Source: Ashinkailepas kermadecensis (lineage: Eukaryota; Arthropoda; Thecostraca; Neolepadidae). From it: DNA of 64,000 bases. The translations under genes and the position numbers were made by a program. The DNA is taken from the NCBI GenBank assembly GCA_034440615.1, contig JAOTOM010005132.1, forward strand, positions 651,001 to 715,000, written 5' to 3'. Position 1 is the first letter of the stretch. Each line of letters starts with the position of its first letter. The notes under the pieces were generated by a model. The model saw nothing but the letters and a program-made list of their open reading frames with translations, was not told where the DNA came from and did not search any database. Below, piece after piece: positions 22,661 to 36,003 of this stretch.

Positions 22661-24470
22661 GGTTGACGGGGGGTCAGGTAGACGGTGCCCCCCAGCGCAG
22701 GCTGTGTACTATTGTGTAGCGCTGGGAGCGGAGGCGGAGGTGAGATAGACAGGACTCAGGCGCTGCCGACTCCATTGGCCAGCAGGCGCTGGTCACGGTG
22801 CACGGTTCATTGGAAGCGCTGGCAATACTCAGATAACGTGACACATACCACATAAAGCTAAGCATGTGCAGATTACGGATATTTAATGCTCCTCAACATC
22901 TACCGATCGCTTTTCTTGAAAAAAACGTATTTTTGTTCGATTTTGCAATTCACTGTGGCAATGCACGCTTGCAATTCACTTCATCGGCTGTTTAGCTTAG
23001 TGTTGTATATCTATCTTAATTCTTAATTTGTTAATTCTTCAAACTCTAGGCAACAATATCCGGATGGTTGGTTTGCTTGTACCCATCACAGTGGATACAA
23101 TCATTCATAAAATCCTGGTTTTCCATTTGTTGGCATTACGTCTTATTTTCGGCCGCATTTGCGCATGAAATCGCCCGCAGCAACACACCGGTTCAGTTGA
23201 GAATTCGCCGCTCGGGATCTAGTCTAAGAACTGATGTTTGATGATACATCTGATGCATAGGCGTAGGAACAGGGGGGCCGGGCGGCCATGCCCTCCAACT
23301 TTTCAAAGTGTGTGTGGGGGGGGGGGGAAGGGCAACAATGGTAGCTGGCCCTCCCACTTTTGAGACATTTAAATTTAATAACAGGCAGCATGCACACATT
23401 TGAATATGTGAAAAAGTTCCTGCAGTCCATAACTAAATAAAAGTTGCACATATCACATGGTAGCACTTCATTTTTTTCAGTTATACACACTTGGACATGA
23501 CCATACAACAACGCAACTAATTCAGGAGTTTATGTAATGCGACAGATGTATGGATATTCAGACCTTATATTATGTTATGAAAATAATATAAAGCGGATGA
23601 TATGCCAGCTAGTACCAAAATACATTCATACTGGAGTTTCACTGTGGTTCTTTTACTGTTAACATATTTAACATCAATTTCATTAATATTGCCTAAAGTA
23701 GAAAATTATAAAGGCTGTGGATTTTCACAGTTTGGCACAGCACACAAATATCTAACCCTTTCAGTGAGATGCCTGGGTATTATCGGTGCCAGTATCCAAC
23801 ATAGCAAAATACTTATTTCCATCATTGATTATGGTAGCATAGATACAATAATGAAGTGCACAACCTATTATATCAACTTCAAGTTCGAGAACGCCTGTCA
23901 GAATCTCAGAATCCCCGAGAGGATTAGGAGCTCGTGGTGCGATCTGACAAGATCACACGAGGAGTGATATGAAGAGTGATGATGTGACGAGTAACGAGCG
24001 ATGCTTGTCATGTAACCTGAGAAGGCACATGACGAGCATGGCAACTGACCCGAGTGGATCTTCAGCTGGGTAACTGCGTAGTGGCATTGATAGCACGTTA
24101 AACATTGAATTCAAATTATGTCGTTGAACAGAAATGGTTCGTTAAGATGGTGGTGCCATGGTATATGTAACAATCCCTGCTTAGCAAAGACACTGATCCC
24201 ATAATCTATTCAATGAAGACATTTGGATTAAAATTACAAAACACCGAATTACAACGGAGACTACTGCCAAGGCTTTTCATCGTCCAGTGATGTGTACGTC
24301 CAGGCTGAGATTTAAGAACCCTGAAGATAATGAGATGCACTTAGGCCAATTGCAGGGTGTATATTTCTGAACACTACTTCTGATGCAAGCAGTTAAATGG
24401 GCATAGGAAAGTCGATTTTGTGCGATGTACTCCATAGACGTCATGGTTAAGCTATACAATCCTTGGGCAT
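22661..24470. other. Unique AT-rich sequence, possible hAT terminus near 23257
   Basis: CATAGGCGTAGGAACAGGGG at about 23257 looks like a hAT-type terminal repeat, followed by a G12 run, but no partner end or target duplication was found. No gene is visible. Short open frames near 23602-23967 lack domains. Confidence 0.4.
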
Positions 24471-24479
24471 GCGCATTGG

Positions 24480-25860
24480 CGTATCGAAGGTAGGGAGCAT
24501 TGGAGCAGTCCCCCTCCCCATGAGAGGTTGTGGGCCCCAAATAATCGCGCTTGGGTTTGGAAAAATAGCGTCAGGCTCCTTAAAAATCATGCCGGTGTCC
24601 CCAACAATCGCACCGGGGCCCACAAAAGTCACTTTGGAGCCGCCAAAAAGTCGCGCAAGCATCCCTGAAAATGAGTCTGGGGCCTCCCAAAATCCCACCA
24701 CGGCCCCTGAAAATCACATTGAATGCCTCAAAAATCGACCCGGGACCCTAAAAATGACGCTGATGGCTCCAAAATGTGGGATCGGGTCCCTGAAAACACC
24801 ATTCGGCCTCCAAAAAGTCGTGCCTGGACCCCGATAAGTCGCGCCAGGGCCCCATGAAATCACGCTAAGGCCTTAAGAGGTCGGACCGTGCCCCTGTAAA
24901 TCACGCTGGGGGCCAAAAGTTTCTCCGGACCCCCCGAAGATGACGCTAGGCCCGAAAAAAGACTGGCTGTCCCTCAAAATCACACTGGGTCCCAAAAGGT
25001 CGGACCTGGGCCGCTGATAATCGCGCTGGGGGCACAAAAAGTTTGACCGGGGCCCCTGAAAACCACGCTGGGAGCAGAAAATGTCGTGCTGTGGTCCTTG
25101 AAAATCACGATGGGGCCGCAGAAAGACTGTCTGGGCCGCAGAAAATCACGCTGGGGGCTCAAAAGTTCGCGCCTGGGCACAGAAAATCACGCTGCGGGCC
25201 GAAAAAAGTCGTGCCGTGGTTCTTGAAAATCACAACGGGAACTCAAAACGTTGGGCCTAGGTCACTGAAAATCACGCTGAGCCTGAAGGTACCAAAACGT
25301 CGCAACCGGGCCCCTGAAAATCACGCTAGGGGCTTGACAGGTCGCACCGGGGCCCCAAAAGTCTCATCGGGAACACCCAATTTCGAAGCCGGGGCAACGA
25401 AAAAACAGTCTGGACATGGAAAATCACTTTGGGCTCCTAGCGGTCGATCAAAAAGAAACCGAAACGTGTTGGGCCCCCAAAGACGTGTCGAGGCCACTAA
25501 AACTCGCGATAGGCATCCCAACAAATGAAGACATGGTCCAAAAATCGCCCTTAGACCCAAAAACGTCACGCCGCTGCCGTTGGAAATCACATTAGGGGCC
25601 AAAAAAGTCCCGCCGGAGCCCCACAAGTCGCAGATGGCTTCCCAAAAATCAATTCCTACCCGGAATGTTACTCTACGGCCACAAAAATTGCGCCAGACCC
25701 CAAAAACGCGTCTGTCCCGGAAAAGAAGCGTCTTGGAGCACCGGAAAAAAAATGCACCGGGAGACCGAAGAATCGTGCCGGGGCCCAAAAATATCGCGCA
25801 AGAGGCTTACAAAAAAAAACAAGTCGACCGCCAAAAAATCACAAAAGAACTCCATCCAGT
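24480..25860. repeat. Very degenerate tandem repeat of about 36-42 bp units
   Basis: The phrases CCTGAAAATCACGCTGGGGG and AAAAGTCG(T/C)GCC alternate for about 1.4 kb with many substitutions and length changes. GGGCCC-type junctions and AAAAGTC/AAAATCAC cores recur about every 38-42 bp. The decay is much greater than in other arrays here, so it is ancient. The residual periodicity leaves open frames of 116-161 codons that are not genes. Confidence 0.8.
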
Positions 25861-26003
25861 CGACCCAAGTAACGGAAAATTCAGAACATGCCCCGAAAGA
25901 AAGTTCTCCAAAGGGCCTTTCTACTCTTAAGGGTGCCATCGGCTGAAAAAAAACTCGTTGAGCAGCCGCAGTGATATACCAATGGCAAATACCCAAATAC
26001 TCC

Positions 26004-26600
26004 AACGGCGCAGCCAAGGTCATCATTATATTATGATGGTCGGGTCGCGTCGGTAACACAATGCACTGTCAGTGTGCACTCCGACAGCGCAGCCAAGGTC
26101 ACCATTATATTATGATGGTCGGGTCGCGTCGGTCACACAATGCTGCACTGTCAGTGTGCACTCCGACACGCAGCCAAGGTCACCATTATATTATGAGCAT
26201 CGGGTCGTGCCGGTCACACAATACACTGTCAGTGTGCACTCCGACACGCAGCCAAGGTCACCATTATATTATCAGCATCGGGTCGTGCCGGTCACACAAT
26301 ACACTGTCAGTGTGCACTCCGACACGCAGCCAAGGTCACCATTATATTATGAGCATTGGGTCGTGCCGGTCACACAATACACTGTCAGTGTGCACTCCGA
26401 CACGCAGCCAAGGTCACCATTATATTATGAGCATCGGGTCGTGCCGGTCACACAATACACTGTCAGTGTGCACTCCGACAGCGCAGCCAAGGTCACCATT
26501 ATTTGATGAGGGTCGGGTTGCGCCGGTCACACAGCATACTGTCAGTGTGCACTCCGACAGGGCAGCCGTGGTCACCATTATATTATGAGGGTCGGGGCAA
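26004..26600. repeat. 78 bp minisatellite, eight copies
   Basis: GCAGCCAAGG landmarks at 26170, 26248 and 26326 give 78 bp. The unit contains CACCATTATATTATGA, GGGTCG(T/C)G(C/T)CGGTCACAC and CACTGTCAGTGTGCACTCCG, the last with the inverted pair CACTG/CAGTG. As 78 is a multiple of three, all copies stay in one frame and mimic a repeat protein. Confidence 0.96.
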
Positions 26601-28447
26601 TGGCTAGATGGCACCAACTAGGTGCAAACGAAGCGCACGACCTTCGTGGGGACTAAACTCGATGAATTCTTAGCCGGCGTGTTGCTAAGAACGATTTCAC
26701 GCACGTATGCGACCAAAAGTAAGATATAATGCTTGTGCATGGAGAACCAGGCTTTATAAACTATTGTATCCATTGGGAGTTGTCCAAAGCAGTGCAGCCA
26801 ACTATATATTGTTGCCTACAATTTTAAGAGTTTATAGATAATAAATAAGACAGCAGCATAACCACAACGTAAAGAGCCGATCTGGTCAATTGAAACAATG
26901 GTAAAATCGAACAGAAGCCTTTGTTTCAAAAAATGATTGGTAAATTTTGATACAAATTACAGATTCTTAAATAGAACATGTTCAGCTTTCAAATGGTATA
27001 CGTCCCGTCTTTTTGGTATTGCGAGCCCTTCCAACGCACCGTGAGCGATAAATGTGAGCTTTTCGTGAGCTGTACACCCGTGCCGAAGTTTTCAGTGGTG
27101 ATAGGTAAGGTTTTGGTATTGGTACTACCAGCAGAATAGCCATGCTGACTGCTGATCCGCAGCAATGCGGGATGAGATGCTTCTGCCCCGGGGACGGAGG
27201 TCTGTGCGGTGCTATCCCCGCATCATGCAATATGGTGTGGAGCTGCACGAAGAAAGCCCCCCCCCCCCCTGCGAGTTCGTTGCCACCGACCGGCCGTGTC
27301 ACTCAAACAGTGATCTGCATATTCTGAAATGGTTGCATCGCAAAAGTGAAAAAGTCGTATCACTTTAGTGGTGCTTTGACGCTCTTGGCTTAGCTCAAGG
27401 CGCCCCTAGCTTTGCATTGTACCACAACGCATCGATTACGTCGCAAACGTCATAGGCGCAACGTCAAGTGCGGTGCAAATCCCACTACAGTGCACTTTAT
27501 CGCCCTACGCTGTCTTGTAAACAGTTCTACTCCTATTGCGGATATGACTTTGAATTTCAGGTGTCTCATGTTTGTTTTTGTTTGTTTGTTTTGCTTTGAG
27601 TAATGCTTAATTGCATCTTTGGGCTAGTTCGGTAGTGGCATGCTCTCTTCCTGTTCGAGCCGCCGCATAAAAAAGCACTAGCCGATTCACACCAATAAAT
27701 GATGTCCGATGTTCCGGCATGTGCCACAGGCTCAACAAACCCGAAGATATCCAATATCCCTTCATCATTGATATTAGAGCTGATCACGGCTATGTTTGCG
27801 AACGTTCCCAGTGATAGCAATTGACTTTATTGACAGCAACCAAAGTGATGCATTATTGTTTTCCTGATGACGGAATGTGTATTGCTTAGTAGCTAGATAT
27901 ACTGACGATGAGTAGAACAGGCATGTTTACGTTGGCAATTGTACCTAGAAGTGCATGACAATAACACCCGATGTCTTGCCTTGGTGCGTTCGTCTTTCTG
28001 ACTCCGGTAGTCCCGGGAATCCGGATGTATATAGATATGCCGCTGTGTAACGTTGAGATACGCATGTTTAATACACCTGTACTGAATTTATTTCTGCTTT
28101 CTTCGCCTTGTGTCTGTTTTCAATCCCGCTGACACTGCTCGGCGGAAGAGGTGACCATTGTGGCTCTTTAGCTACGCTTAGTGACAGGAGTGAGAGCTTC
28201 TGAATTGCTGACAACATCAGGAATATATAACTGCATCCCTTTAATCAATGCATCACTTTACAGCCACCATGGGCAGTACTGCCGAGTCAGAAGAGAAGAA
28301 AGCCACCTACCCAGGATAACGAGACGGCTTCAGAGACCCTCTCTCCTGTCTAGGGATGCTTGTGAGCAGGACAGTCGGCGACAGACTCGGTTTTGAATCC
28401 CTGCTGACGATAGCCATGAAACAGTGACGGATGCAAGGGAGTCACGG
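26601..28447. other. Unique sequence, no gene supported
   Basis: No domain, tRNA or array was recognised. Positions 27260-27270 are a poly-C run. Sequence at 28040-28130 (TTTAATACACCTGTACTG...CTGCTTTCTTCGCC) has the flavour of an LTR 3' end, but no second LTR, primer site or coding region supports it. Confidence 0.35.
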
Positions 28448-28592
28448 CACCCCTGACCTGATTTGCAGCAAAATCAGGTTGAAATCATTAAATCCAAACC
28501 ACGCCCTTCCAGTTGGTCTGGTTTGCAGCAAAATAAGGTTGAAATCATCAAATCCAACCACGCCCTTCCAGATGGTCTGGTTTGCAGCAAAA
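28448..28592. repeat. 60 bp tandem repeat, about 2.4 copies
   Basis: TTTGCAGCAAAAT landmarks at 28462, 28522 and 28581 give a 59-60 bp unit containing AGGTTGAAATCAT and CCACGCCCTTCCAG. Confidence 0.93.
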
Positions 28593-30578
28593 TTGGCCTT
28601 TATTCGCAATATACGGAAAAACTAGAAACATTGTATGTGGGAATATTGCTTTATGCTGAAGTTCAGTTTGTAAGCTATCTAGAGCCTATGATATTTTGTA
28701 TTTAAAATATGCGGTAATCTGTCTATTCCATTCGTCCCCCTTCCCCTCCGAAGATGGCTGGCTGGATTCGCCCCTGCTTGGATACTTTTCATATCTGCTC
28801 ATTGTGTCTACAACGTAAATGGTTACACCAACCATCTTCGCGCCACGGTGTGATGGTCACACGGGTGAAGTGAAACTACCCTTCCGCATATCAAGCCGCT
28901 CTCATGTTGTGAATATTTATACGTTATATAATTTAATTGCAACCCTAGTTTGTGAATAACATGGCCATTGACCTTCTAAAATCGATTATTCTTCACAGTT
29001 ATTCGACATTTGTGTCGCATTGCGCGGCTGCTGCGACCCGCTGGCGATTCCAAACAGCACATGTTAGATGAACGAATACAACAATGCTAGCGCGTTCCGG
29101 GTAACGAGACAGAGTGGCTGAGGCCAGAAATGCGCTTCCAGAGGTTTCAGTTAACCTTATAGGCCAAGCCATGGGTACAATTTTACGCCCCTCCCTAAGG
29201 ACATTTGTCAAGTATAATCGAAATCTTAAAGAAACTACAAGTGATATTCACATCAAACATTCACCAGTCATATTTGTGTATTGCAAAACTAACCATACAT
29301 CACATATCAGATATCAGTTTAACCGTCACGAGCATGTCAGGTCAGGAAGTTAACATCAATATTGAAAATCAAGATACAGTACCCAAAAGTAATGGTTCGT
29401 GTTCGTAAAGATAACATTCCTAAGTTTGAAAGCTACAACAAAGCTAAGTTTGAATTTAGTTCCGGTGTCTATGAATGGTTCATTCGAATTTGATAAGGCA
29501 ACACCTTAGGTTCATCTTATTATTCATGGGTTCATCTTAGATCATGAAGCCTGCTTTGCATCACCCAATTTTGTCAACTGCGAGGTCAATGCTCATGGGC
29601 CACGTTAGATCAACCTGAGGACGGCTAGGAGGGGCGAGACGATCTTACCAACCGATGTCAAGGTTGAATAGATCGTCCCATCCCTTCTCGATCCTCGTCA
29701 GTTTGGCCAATCCCAGCCTTTGGTATGCGAAAGCTTACGTTATAGGCTTGGTGGTCCGGACCGGGTCAACGCGCTGTAGAGCCGACATAGTGAAATAAGG
29801 ATGCCGAGGCTCGCACACTGCCCGGGCCATCACATGGTAACCCATTACCACGCTGTGTGGTGTGAGCCCATTCTGCGCGAGGGACGGGTCGGTTATTCCG
29901 TGGAGAAATGCTGTTGAGGATGGCTGTGGGAGCCGACGCTCTCCATTTGCCACCAATAGCTCTCCTGTGATGGAGACCATACGATTTATTGTGCGGCACT
30001 TGGCAGACCGAAGCTAAGCGTCCACTGTTCTCATCGAGGTGGGGACGCCCTGCCCCCACTCCCAAGTGGGTGAAAATCGGAAACGGCGCTTCAAACGCCG
30101 TAAGTTGGCACGATTAGTGGTACATCCTGCCTGAATTGTTTGCTTAGAAAAGGCAAATAAATCCGGTATCACGTGGCTGAGCTCATACGTCATTTTCGCG
30201 TCATGTGTGACGCATCTTGCCTTGCCTAGTAGCGTTTACCAGTTTCACTATTACAGTGCAGGTTCCCAGACCAACATGTCGTGTTTTGAATGCTCTCAGA
30301 CTATGGATGCTGTTGCGTCGGTTGCCGTGCCGGTTACCGTTTCAAAGTTGAATCAGACCACAGACAGTGATTGGCAGTAAATTAGTTTAAAAAATACGTG
30401 AGGATATTTCTGCAAGTTCGATTTGAATAACGTGACTATTTGTATCCCAGTAAACTCCAAAGTAAACATTTGCAGGCTGCTACCAGCCATTATATATCAA
30501 ACGTAGCATGAATTGTGACTGCTTTCACCTGGTCCGTCCACCCAATATACCTGGCCCAATTTTCATCTGGCCCATATT
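28593..30578. other. Unique sequence
   Basis: Positions 29600-30110 are GC-richer with two hairpins (GGGGACGCC...CCCACTCCCAAGTGGG; GGCGCTTCAAACGCC) and a 99-codon open frame on the minus strand without a recognisable domain. I cannot assign it. Confidence 0.35.
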
Positions 30579-30762
30579 CAGCGGTGTTGTTTTATATGCT
30601 TTTGAGCGGGAAGTGCCCCCCCCCCAATGTTGGCTTTTTCCCCACAATAAGTTCAACTTTTAACATAGGACCTTATGGAGTGTCCCCCATCCATTTGGTC
30701 CTGCCCATTGCCTTCATATATCCCACCTCCCCCCCCAATGATTTTCGAAAATCAACGCCCTA
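30579..30762 (-). mobile_element. hAT-like MITE, short family, copy 4
   Basis: A 184 bp inverted copy of the family with the shared GGCAATGGGCAGGACC and CCATAAGGTCC core on the minus strand and poly-C runs. Flanks are CCCATATT (30571-30578) and CCCATAAT (30763-30770), 7/8 identical. Confidence 0.75.
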
Positions 30763-30770
30763 CCCATAAT

Positions 30771-31325
30771 ATACATGTGATGTTAAATTGGATGTTCACA
30801 GTTCGGTATGACCCCACGTTACACCCTGGTCTCTAGCTCGCAGCTCTGTGTAAAGCATATGTGAGCACAACCGAGCTAGGGCTATTCCCGATTTTGGCAG
30901 CAGTTTTACCGCTGCCCAGCCCTGGAGAGCCACTGCATTGCCTGGCTAAAGCATAAGGAATTGGGTGTCAAGTATCATTTGGTTCATTTTGTGGCAACCG
31001 ACGCTACGAATTTTGTCCCGCGACTGTATTGCACATTGGGTCCAGGTGACGAAGGGTATCATCCCCTCGACGTTTGGGGAGGCGACAAAATACTCTGGAT
31101 GAGCGAAAACTAACGTTGAGGGATCGAACTCTGACGTAAATGTCTTGCTTCAGCATGACAATGGCTTGAATTCAATTGACGCCATTTGTGCATATCGGAT
31201 GCCACAGTTGAACACTTCTGCCGCACTGAGCTAAATATGCCGGCCCTCTCATTCATCCGACGTCGTGGATCCGCCTGGAATTGGCACAAGACCATCAATC
31301 CTTGGGTCACACGACAGCCACGACC
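30771..31325. other. Unique sequence
   Basis: Nothing recognisable. Confidence 0.35.
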
Positions 31326-31329
31326 TCGG

Positions 31330-31990
31330 CATCACATATCAGCCACCAGCCGAGCTTGCTGACGATATCAGCCACCACCCGAGCTCGCTGACGATATATC
31401 AGCCACCAGACGAGCTCGCTGACGGTGCCAGCCACCAGCCGAGCTCGCTGACGATATACCAGACACCAACCGAGCTCGCTGACGATACCAGCCACCAGCT
31501 GAGCTCACTGACGATATGTCAGCCACCAGCCGAGCTCGCTGACGATATCAGCCACCACCCGAGCTCGCTGACGACATATCAGCCACCAGACGAGCTCGCT
31601 GACGGTGCCAGCCACCAGACGAGCTCGCTGACGATATCAGCCCCCAGTCGAGCTCACTGACGATACCAGACACCAGCCGAGCTCGCTGACGATATCAGCC
31701 ACCAACCGAGCTCACTGACGATACCAGCCAACACCCGAGCTCGCTTACGATATGTCAGCCACCAGACGAGCTCGCTGACGATATCCCAGCCACCAGCCGA
31801 GCTCGCTGACGATACCAGTCACGAGCCGAGCTGACTCTGACGATATACCAGCCACCAGCCTAGCTCGCTGACGATATCAGCTCCCAGCCGAGCTCGCTGA
31901 CGATATCAGCCACCAACCGAGCTCGCTGACGATATATCAGCCCCCAGTCGAGCTCGCTGACGATATCCCAGCCACCAGCCCAGCTCGCTG
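31330..31990. repeat. 29-31 bp minisatellite, about 22 copies
   Basis: The unit CCACCAGCCGAGCTCGCTGA plus CGATATCAG (or CGATATATCAG) repeats. GAGCTCGCTGACG landmarks at 31352, 31381 and 31412 give 29 and 31 bp. The alternating ATC/ATATATC ending explains the two lengths. Each unit carries the palindromes GAGCTC and GATATC. Confidence 0.95.
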
Positions 31991-33458
31991 CTGATGCGCT
32001 TCTGGCGGAGCGGACAGTTCGCCAGCGTCGGCGGCCTGCCGAATCGCGGGATATCGTCAGCGAGCCCACTTGCTCTGCCCGAGAGCCGTCGGCCGGGCTG
32101 CATTGGACCGATAGTGGAGTCCGATACAATTTGGGCGGCGAACGGCGTCGGCCGCCGCCGCCTGGTCCGAGAATAAAGCCGGCCGGCGCGATTCGGCCTG
32201 CCCGCGCCCGCCATTTCCCGGGTCGATATTCCGCTGCCGACGGCTGCCCGATTGGCGCCATTATCCGACCGACCAGCCTGACCTGGTCTGACCTGACGGC
32301 GCCGATCGGGCGACGCGCTCGCCTGCACATGGAGGGGAATATGTGGGTGCAGAATGTGGCATTGGAATGTTGCGACTCGGCCACTCGTCTCAGGCACAGA
32401 GTCAACGGCACGGGCTCCAGAACAGAGGAAGCCTGGCACACGGTGCTGTCACTGCCGCGCTGACCGAGAGCTGCCGTCATTGGCACAGACTGCACACCAA
32501 TCTGGTCGTGCTGCAGGAATCGATGGCTCATTATAGATCGTTGTCTCTCAGCTGTCCGAAGCAAGGCTATATTCCCTTTGGAGACTTACTGAACATTTCA
32601 TTGAAATCATGTATTTTATTCCCGGTAATACAAATAAAATAAATAGAAAGCACAATGCAATGCGGGATCAACACAAAACTTAGCTCAGTTAACAGTAGTT
32701 AGTATAAAAGGTGACTTAAATCAAACCGTTCTTTTCTACGATTTGAGAAAAAAGAGTACTGCTGTCGCCGCGAAAGCCAATGGCCCGCCGATCTCACAGA
32801 CGGCAGTCTGGGAAACACTTAACGTTGAGGTACTATCCATCCATCCAGTGCTGCCGCTCGATCGCCATTAATGCTACTATGGGGACCGACAAACCGGCAT
32901 GTGGAAAGGATGAAGGTGTGCATCCCTATCCTGGAGATCGCTTTCGCTGACGTGCTTTCTCTAGACAGATTAATACAATTTGTCTTGCTGACGCTGGTTA
33001 TGGATAGTCGGAATTAGTGCGTGTACTGAATGGGTGGAATACCGTATACTTTTCGGTGTATGCCTTGGCAACACACTATGCTTAGAACAACCCTGCCATT
33101 AGCAACGTGACATCCTGTGATCATTTGCGAATCCAGGGGAGAGGGCAACTGGATGCATGTGCCTTCTTCCCCATGGAGATGCGGTGCCCCTCGAACTGGA
33201 AAAAAAGGCTTCCCTTCAGGGCGCTCGAGAGCACCTTTAATTTTTCACTCTAAGATGCCCATCTGAGTACAAAAGGTGCCCATGCAGAACGACCGAGTTC
33301 ACCTCCTGCCTAAAAGTCCCCTCCTTCCCCAATTCAGCGGCGTCCCTCCAGACGCAAGTGCCGGCCCCTATCAAAAGTGTGGTATCCGTCCCTGTTTAGA
33401 CCCTTGCACGGGTGTCATTGATTTTAGCCCAGCTCATGTGACAATCAGTCCCTCTATA

Positions 33459-33464
<6 letters not shown>
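31991..33464. other. GC-rich then AT-rich unique sequence
   Basis: Positions 31990-32330 are CpG-rich and open in several frames, but no domain is visible. The rest shows nothing supportable. Confidence 0.4.

Positions 33465-33517
<53 letters not shown>
33465..33517. repeat. (TA)n microsatellite
   Basis: About 26 TA dinucleotides preceded by ATATATATGTG. Confidence 0.97.
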
Positions 33518-33519
<2 letters not shown>

Positions 33520-35104
33520 TGGCATTCCTGCTTGATACTTCGAGGTTTTTTTAATGTATCTCTAGGTGTTCGCAACCACTTCTCAGCTCTTTCTGGAATT
33601 AAGTATTTTGCTGCTGACCCAGATATACGGGATCGATGCGAAGTTGTAGCCTCTATATCTTTACATGATTATCCTTGCGAACAATTTAGGCTGTATATGC
33701 TTCCCATTTTCCCATCATTCCATGTGAACCATGCGTGTCATCATTTGCCACACCCAACTAAGCATTAGGCCCGCTGGCGGTTCCAGATTGTGGCCAACCA
33801 GGACATTCATCCATCCCCTTGGGCGTGAAGGCAGGTCATCATATCTGCCACCCGCCACCCCTCCCCTCCCCCTTGTGGTCAGAATCCTCCACATCGGCTC
33901 ATATATCACACGGTGTCAATGACAACTGCCAACTCCCAACAGCCGGGCACGCAGCCAGACGTTCGTGTCGGGGTGGTCAGTTCTTTCGCGAGGACTATAC
34001 CTGCTCCTTAGTAAATCTTCGGAATTCGGCCACACTTTTAGGAGCCCCAATATTTTTGCCTTCCAAATTTAAGTGGGGGCCTTCATTTTCCAGTCGTTTT
34101 AGTGGAGATTATCCTCCAGCACTTCACATGCTACGACCTGTCAGCACAGCAATCCGGTTCCGCCCTGCATTGCCACGAGTCCGGAGGCGTAGTTTCCCTT
34201 CCTCCCCTCCCTAGCGAATGTTGTTGACAGAAAAAGTAAAGGATAAAGAAATAGTTGAGACAGGGCAGACCTAGCTGGTCGCAGCCGCCGGACGGCGGCT
34301 GTCCAACACAGATAATATTGCGGAGAGCTTGCTGACAGAGCTTCGTTTCGTCCAACGAACGAACAGCGTCACCGCCGCTGCCGCCGCTGTATCAGGAATG
34401 GAGGGGAAGGCGCTAGCCAGCAGGCCAGATGGAGTCTGATCACGTCTTTGGACGGAACCCTCGCCCGCTCTGCTTCAAAATAGGCGCCTTTACTTGGGTG
34501 ACGGGGCGTTTGTGCAGGCGTTCCCATTCTATGCCGAGAGCCTGTGGTATTCGGCCGGCTTCTGGCGTCGTGCCAAGTGTCGGCTGGCGTGTTGCAGGCA
34601 CTTTGCTTCTTTTTCTCGTGCGGCACGCGTGATTGCGTCTCCTACACTTCTTGACCCTTCCAGGCGTGCGTTGCGAGGGTCCTCCGGGTCGACGCGAAGG
34701 GTCCCCGGGCCGATTTGCAAGGTCCCCTGGCCGACGTGTTGGGCACGAAAATCTGCACCCGCACTTCTGCACTTCTGATTGGCTCTTCGACCTTCTCCCG
34801 GTAACTCCACTGCTAATGTAACGTGCTCTACTCGCTCTCCGTCTCCATGCGCTGTGTGTGAATGTGTCCGTGAAAGAAAAAAAACGGAGAAGAAGACTAT
34901 GAGTGGGATAAGTGTATGCTGCGTCAATAGGTGTCTATGTAGTTGAACATCAGGGCACTCACCAGAATGGCAATTCAGAGTTGCATCCCTGTCGTGCCGA
35001 CTACCCGCCCGTGCGGCTCCTGAGGGCCCTCGACGAACACATCCACACAAGTGGGCTAGATTGGCTGACGTAAGTTCCCGAGCTGTGTTACGTTGTCGGT
35101 CGGT
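33518..35104. other. Unique sequence, no gene supported
   Basis: A 206-codon open frame on the minus strand (35149-34529) and overlapping plus-strand frames fall in GC-rich DNA. They show no domain, splice structure or conservation clue. Confidence 0.4.
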
Positions 35105-35112
35105 GGACATTG

Positions 35113-36003
35113 AAGCACCCCCCCCCGCCCGCCCGCCCCACCCACTCACCCGAGCACTCAGCAGACGGTGGCCACGTCACTCTCGAGCAGGCGCCCCACC
35201 CACCCACCCGAGCACTCAGCAGACGGTGGCCACGTCACTCTGGAGCAGGCGCCCCACCCACCCACCCGAGCACTCAGCAGACGGTGGCCACGTCACTCCG
35301 GAGCAGGCGCCCCACCCACCCACCGGAGCACTCAGCAGACGGTGGCCACGTCACTCCGGAGCAGGCGCCCCACCCACCCACCCGAGCACTCAGCAGACGG
35401 TGGCCACGTCACTCTGGAGCAGGCGCCCCACCCACCCACCCGAGCACTCAGCAGACGGTGGCCACGTCACTCTCGAGCAGGCGCCCCACCCACCCACCCG
35501 AGCACTCAGCAGACGGTGGCCACGTCACTCTCGAGCAGGCGCCCCACCCACCCACCCGAGCACTCAGCAGACGGTGGCCACGTCACTCTCGAGCAGGCGC
35601 CCCATCCACCCACCCGAGCACTCAGCAGACGGTGGCCACGTCACTCTCGAGCAGGCGCCCCATCCACCCACCCGAGCACTCAGCAGACGGTGGCCACGTC
35701 ACTCCGGAGCAGGCGCCCCAACCCACCCACCCGAGCACTCAGCAGACGGTGGCCACGTCACTCTGGAGCAGGCGCCCCACCCACCCACCCGAGCACTCAG
35801 CAGATGGTGGCCACGTCACTCTCGAGCAGGCGCCCCACCCACCCACCCGAGCACACAGCAGACGGTGGCCACGTCACTCTCGAGCAGGCGCCCCATCCAC
35901 CCACCCGAGCACTCAGCAGACGGTGGCCACGTCACTCTCGAGCAGGCGCCCCATCCACCCACCCGAGCACTCAGCAGACGGTGGCCACGTCACTCAGGAA
36001 CAG
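35113..36003. repeat. 58 bp minisatellite, about 15 copies
   Basis: CAGACGGTGG landmarks at 35162 and 35220 give 58 bp. The unit continues CCACGTCACTCTCGAGCAGG, then a CGCCCCACCC(ACCC)2-type stretch and GAGCACTCAG. The copies are nearly identical, so the array is young or recently homogenised. The unit has no stop in any plus-strand frame, giving three overlapping frames of 318-339 codons that are not genes. Confidence 0.97.

Noticed and set aside
23257..23360. hAT-like terminus CATAGGCGTAGG with a poly-G run
   Set aside because: No partner inverted repeat or 8 bp duplication was found, so it is not called as an element.
26061..26588. Apparent 175-residue repeat protein
   Set aside because: The 78 bp unit is a multiple of three, so one frame stays open. 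There is no start context, splice site or domain.
27990..28140. Possible LTR 3' end with a downstream primer-binding region
   Set aside because: No second LTR, no matching tRNA primer complement and no gag or pol nearby.
29600..30110. GC-rich segment with hairpins considered as rRNA or another structured RNA
   Set aside because: It matches no rRNA, snRNA or tRNA core that I can recognise.
34529..35149. A 206-codon minus-strand open frame in GC-rich DNA
   Set aside because: No recognisable domain, no splice borders, and overlapping open frames on the other strand as expected from base composition.
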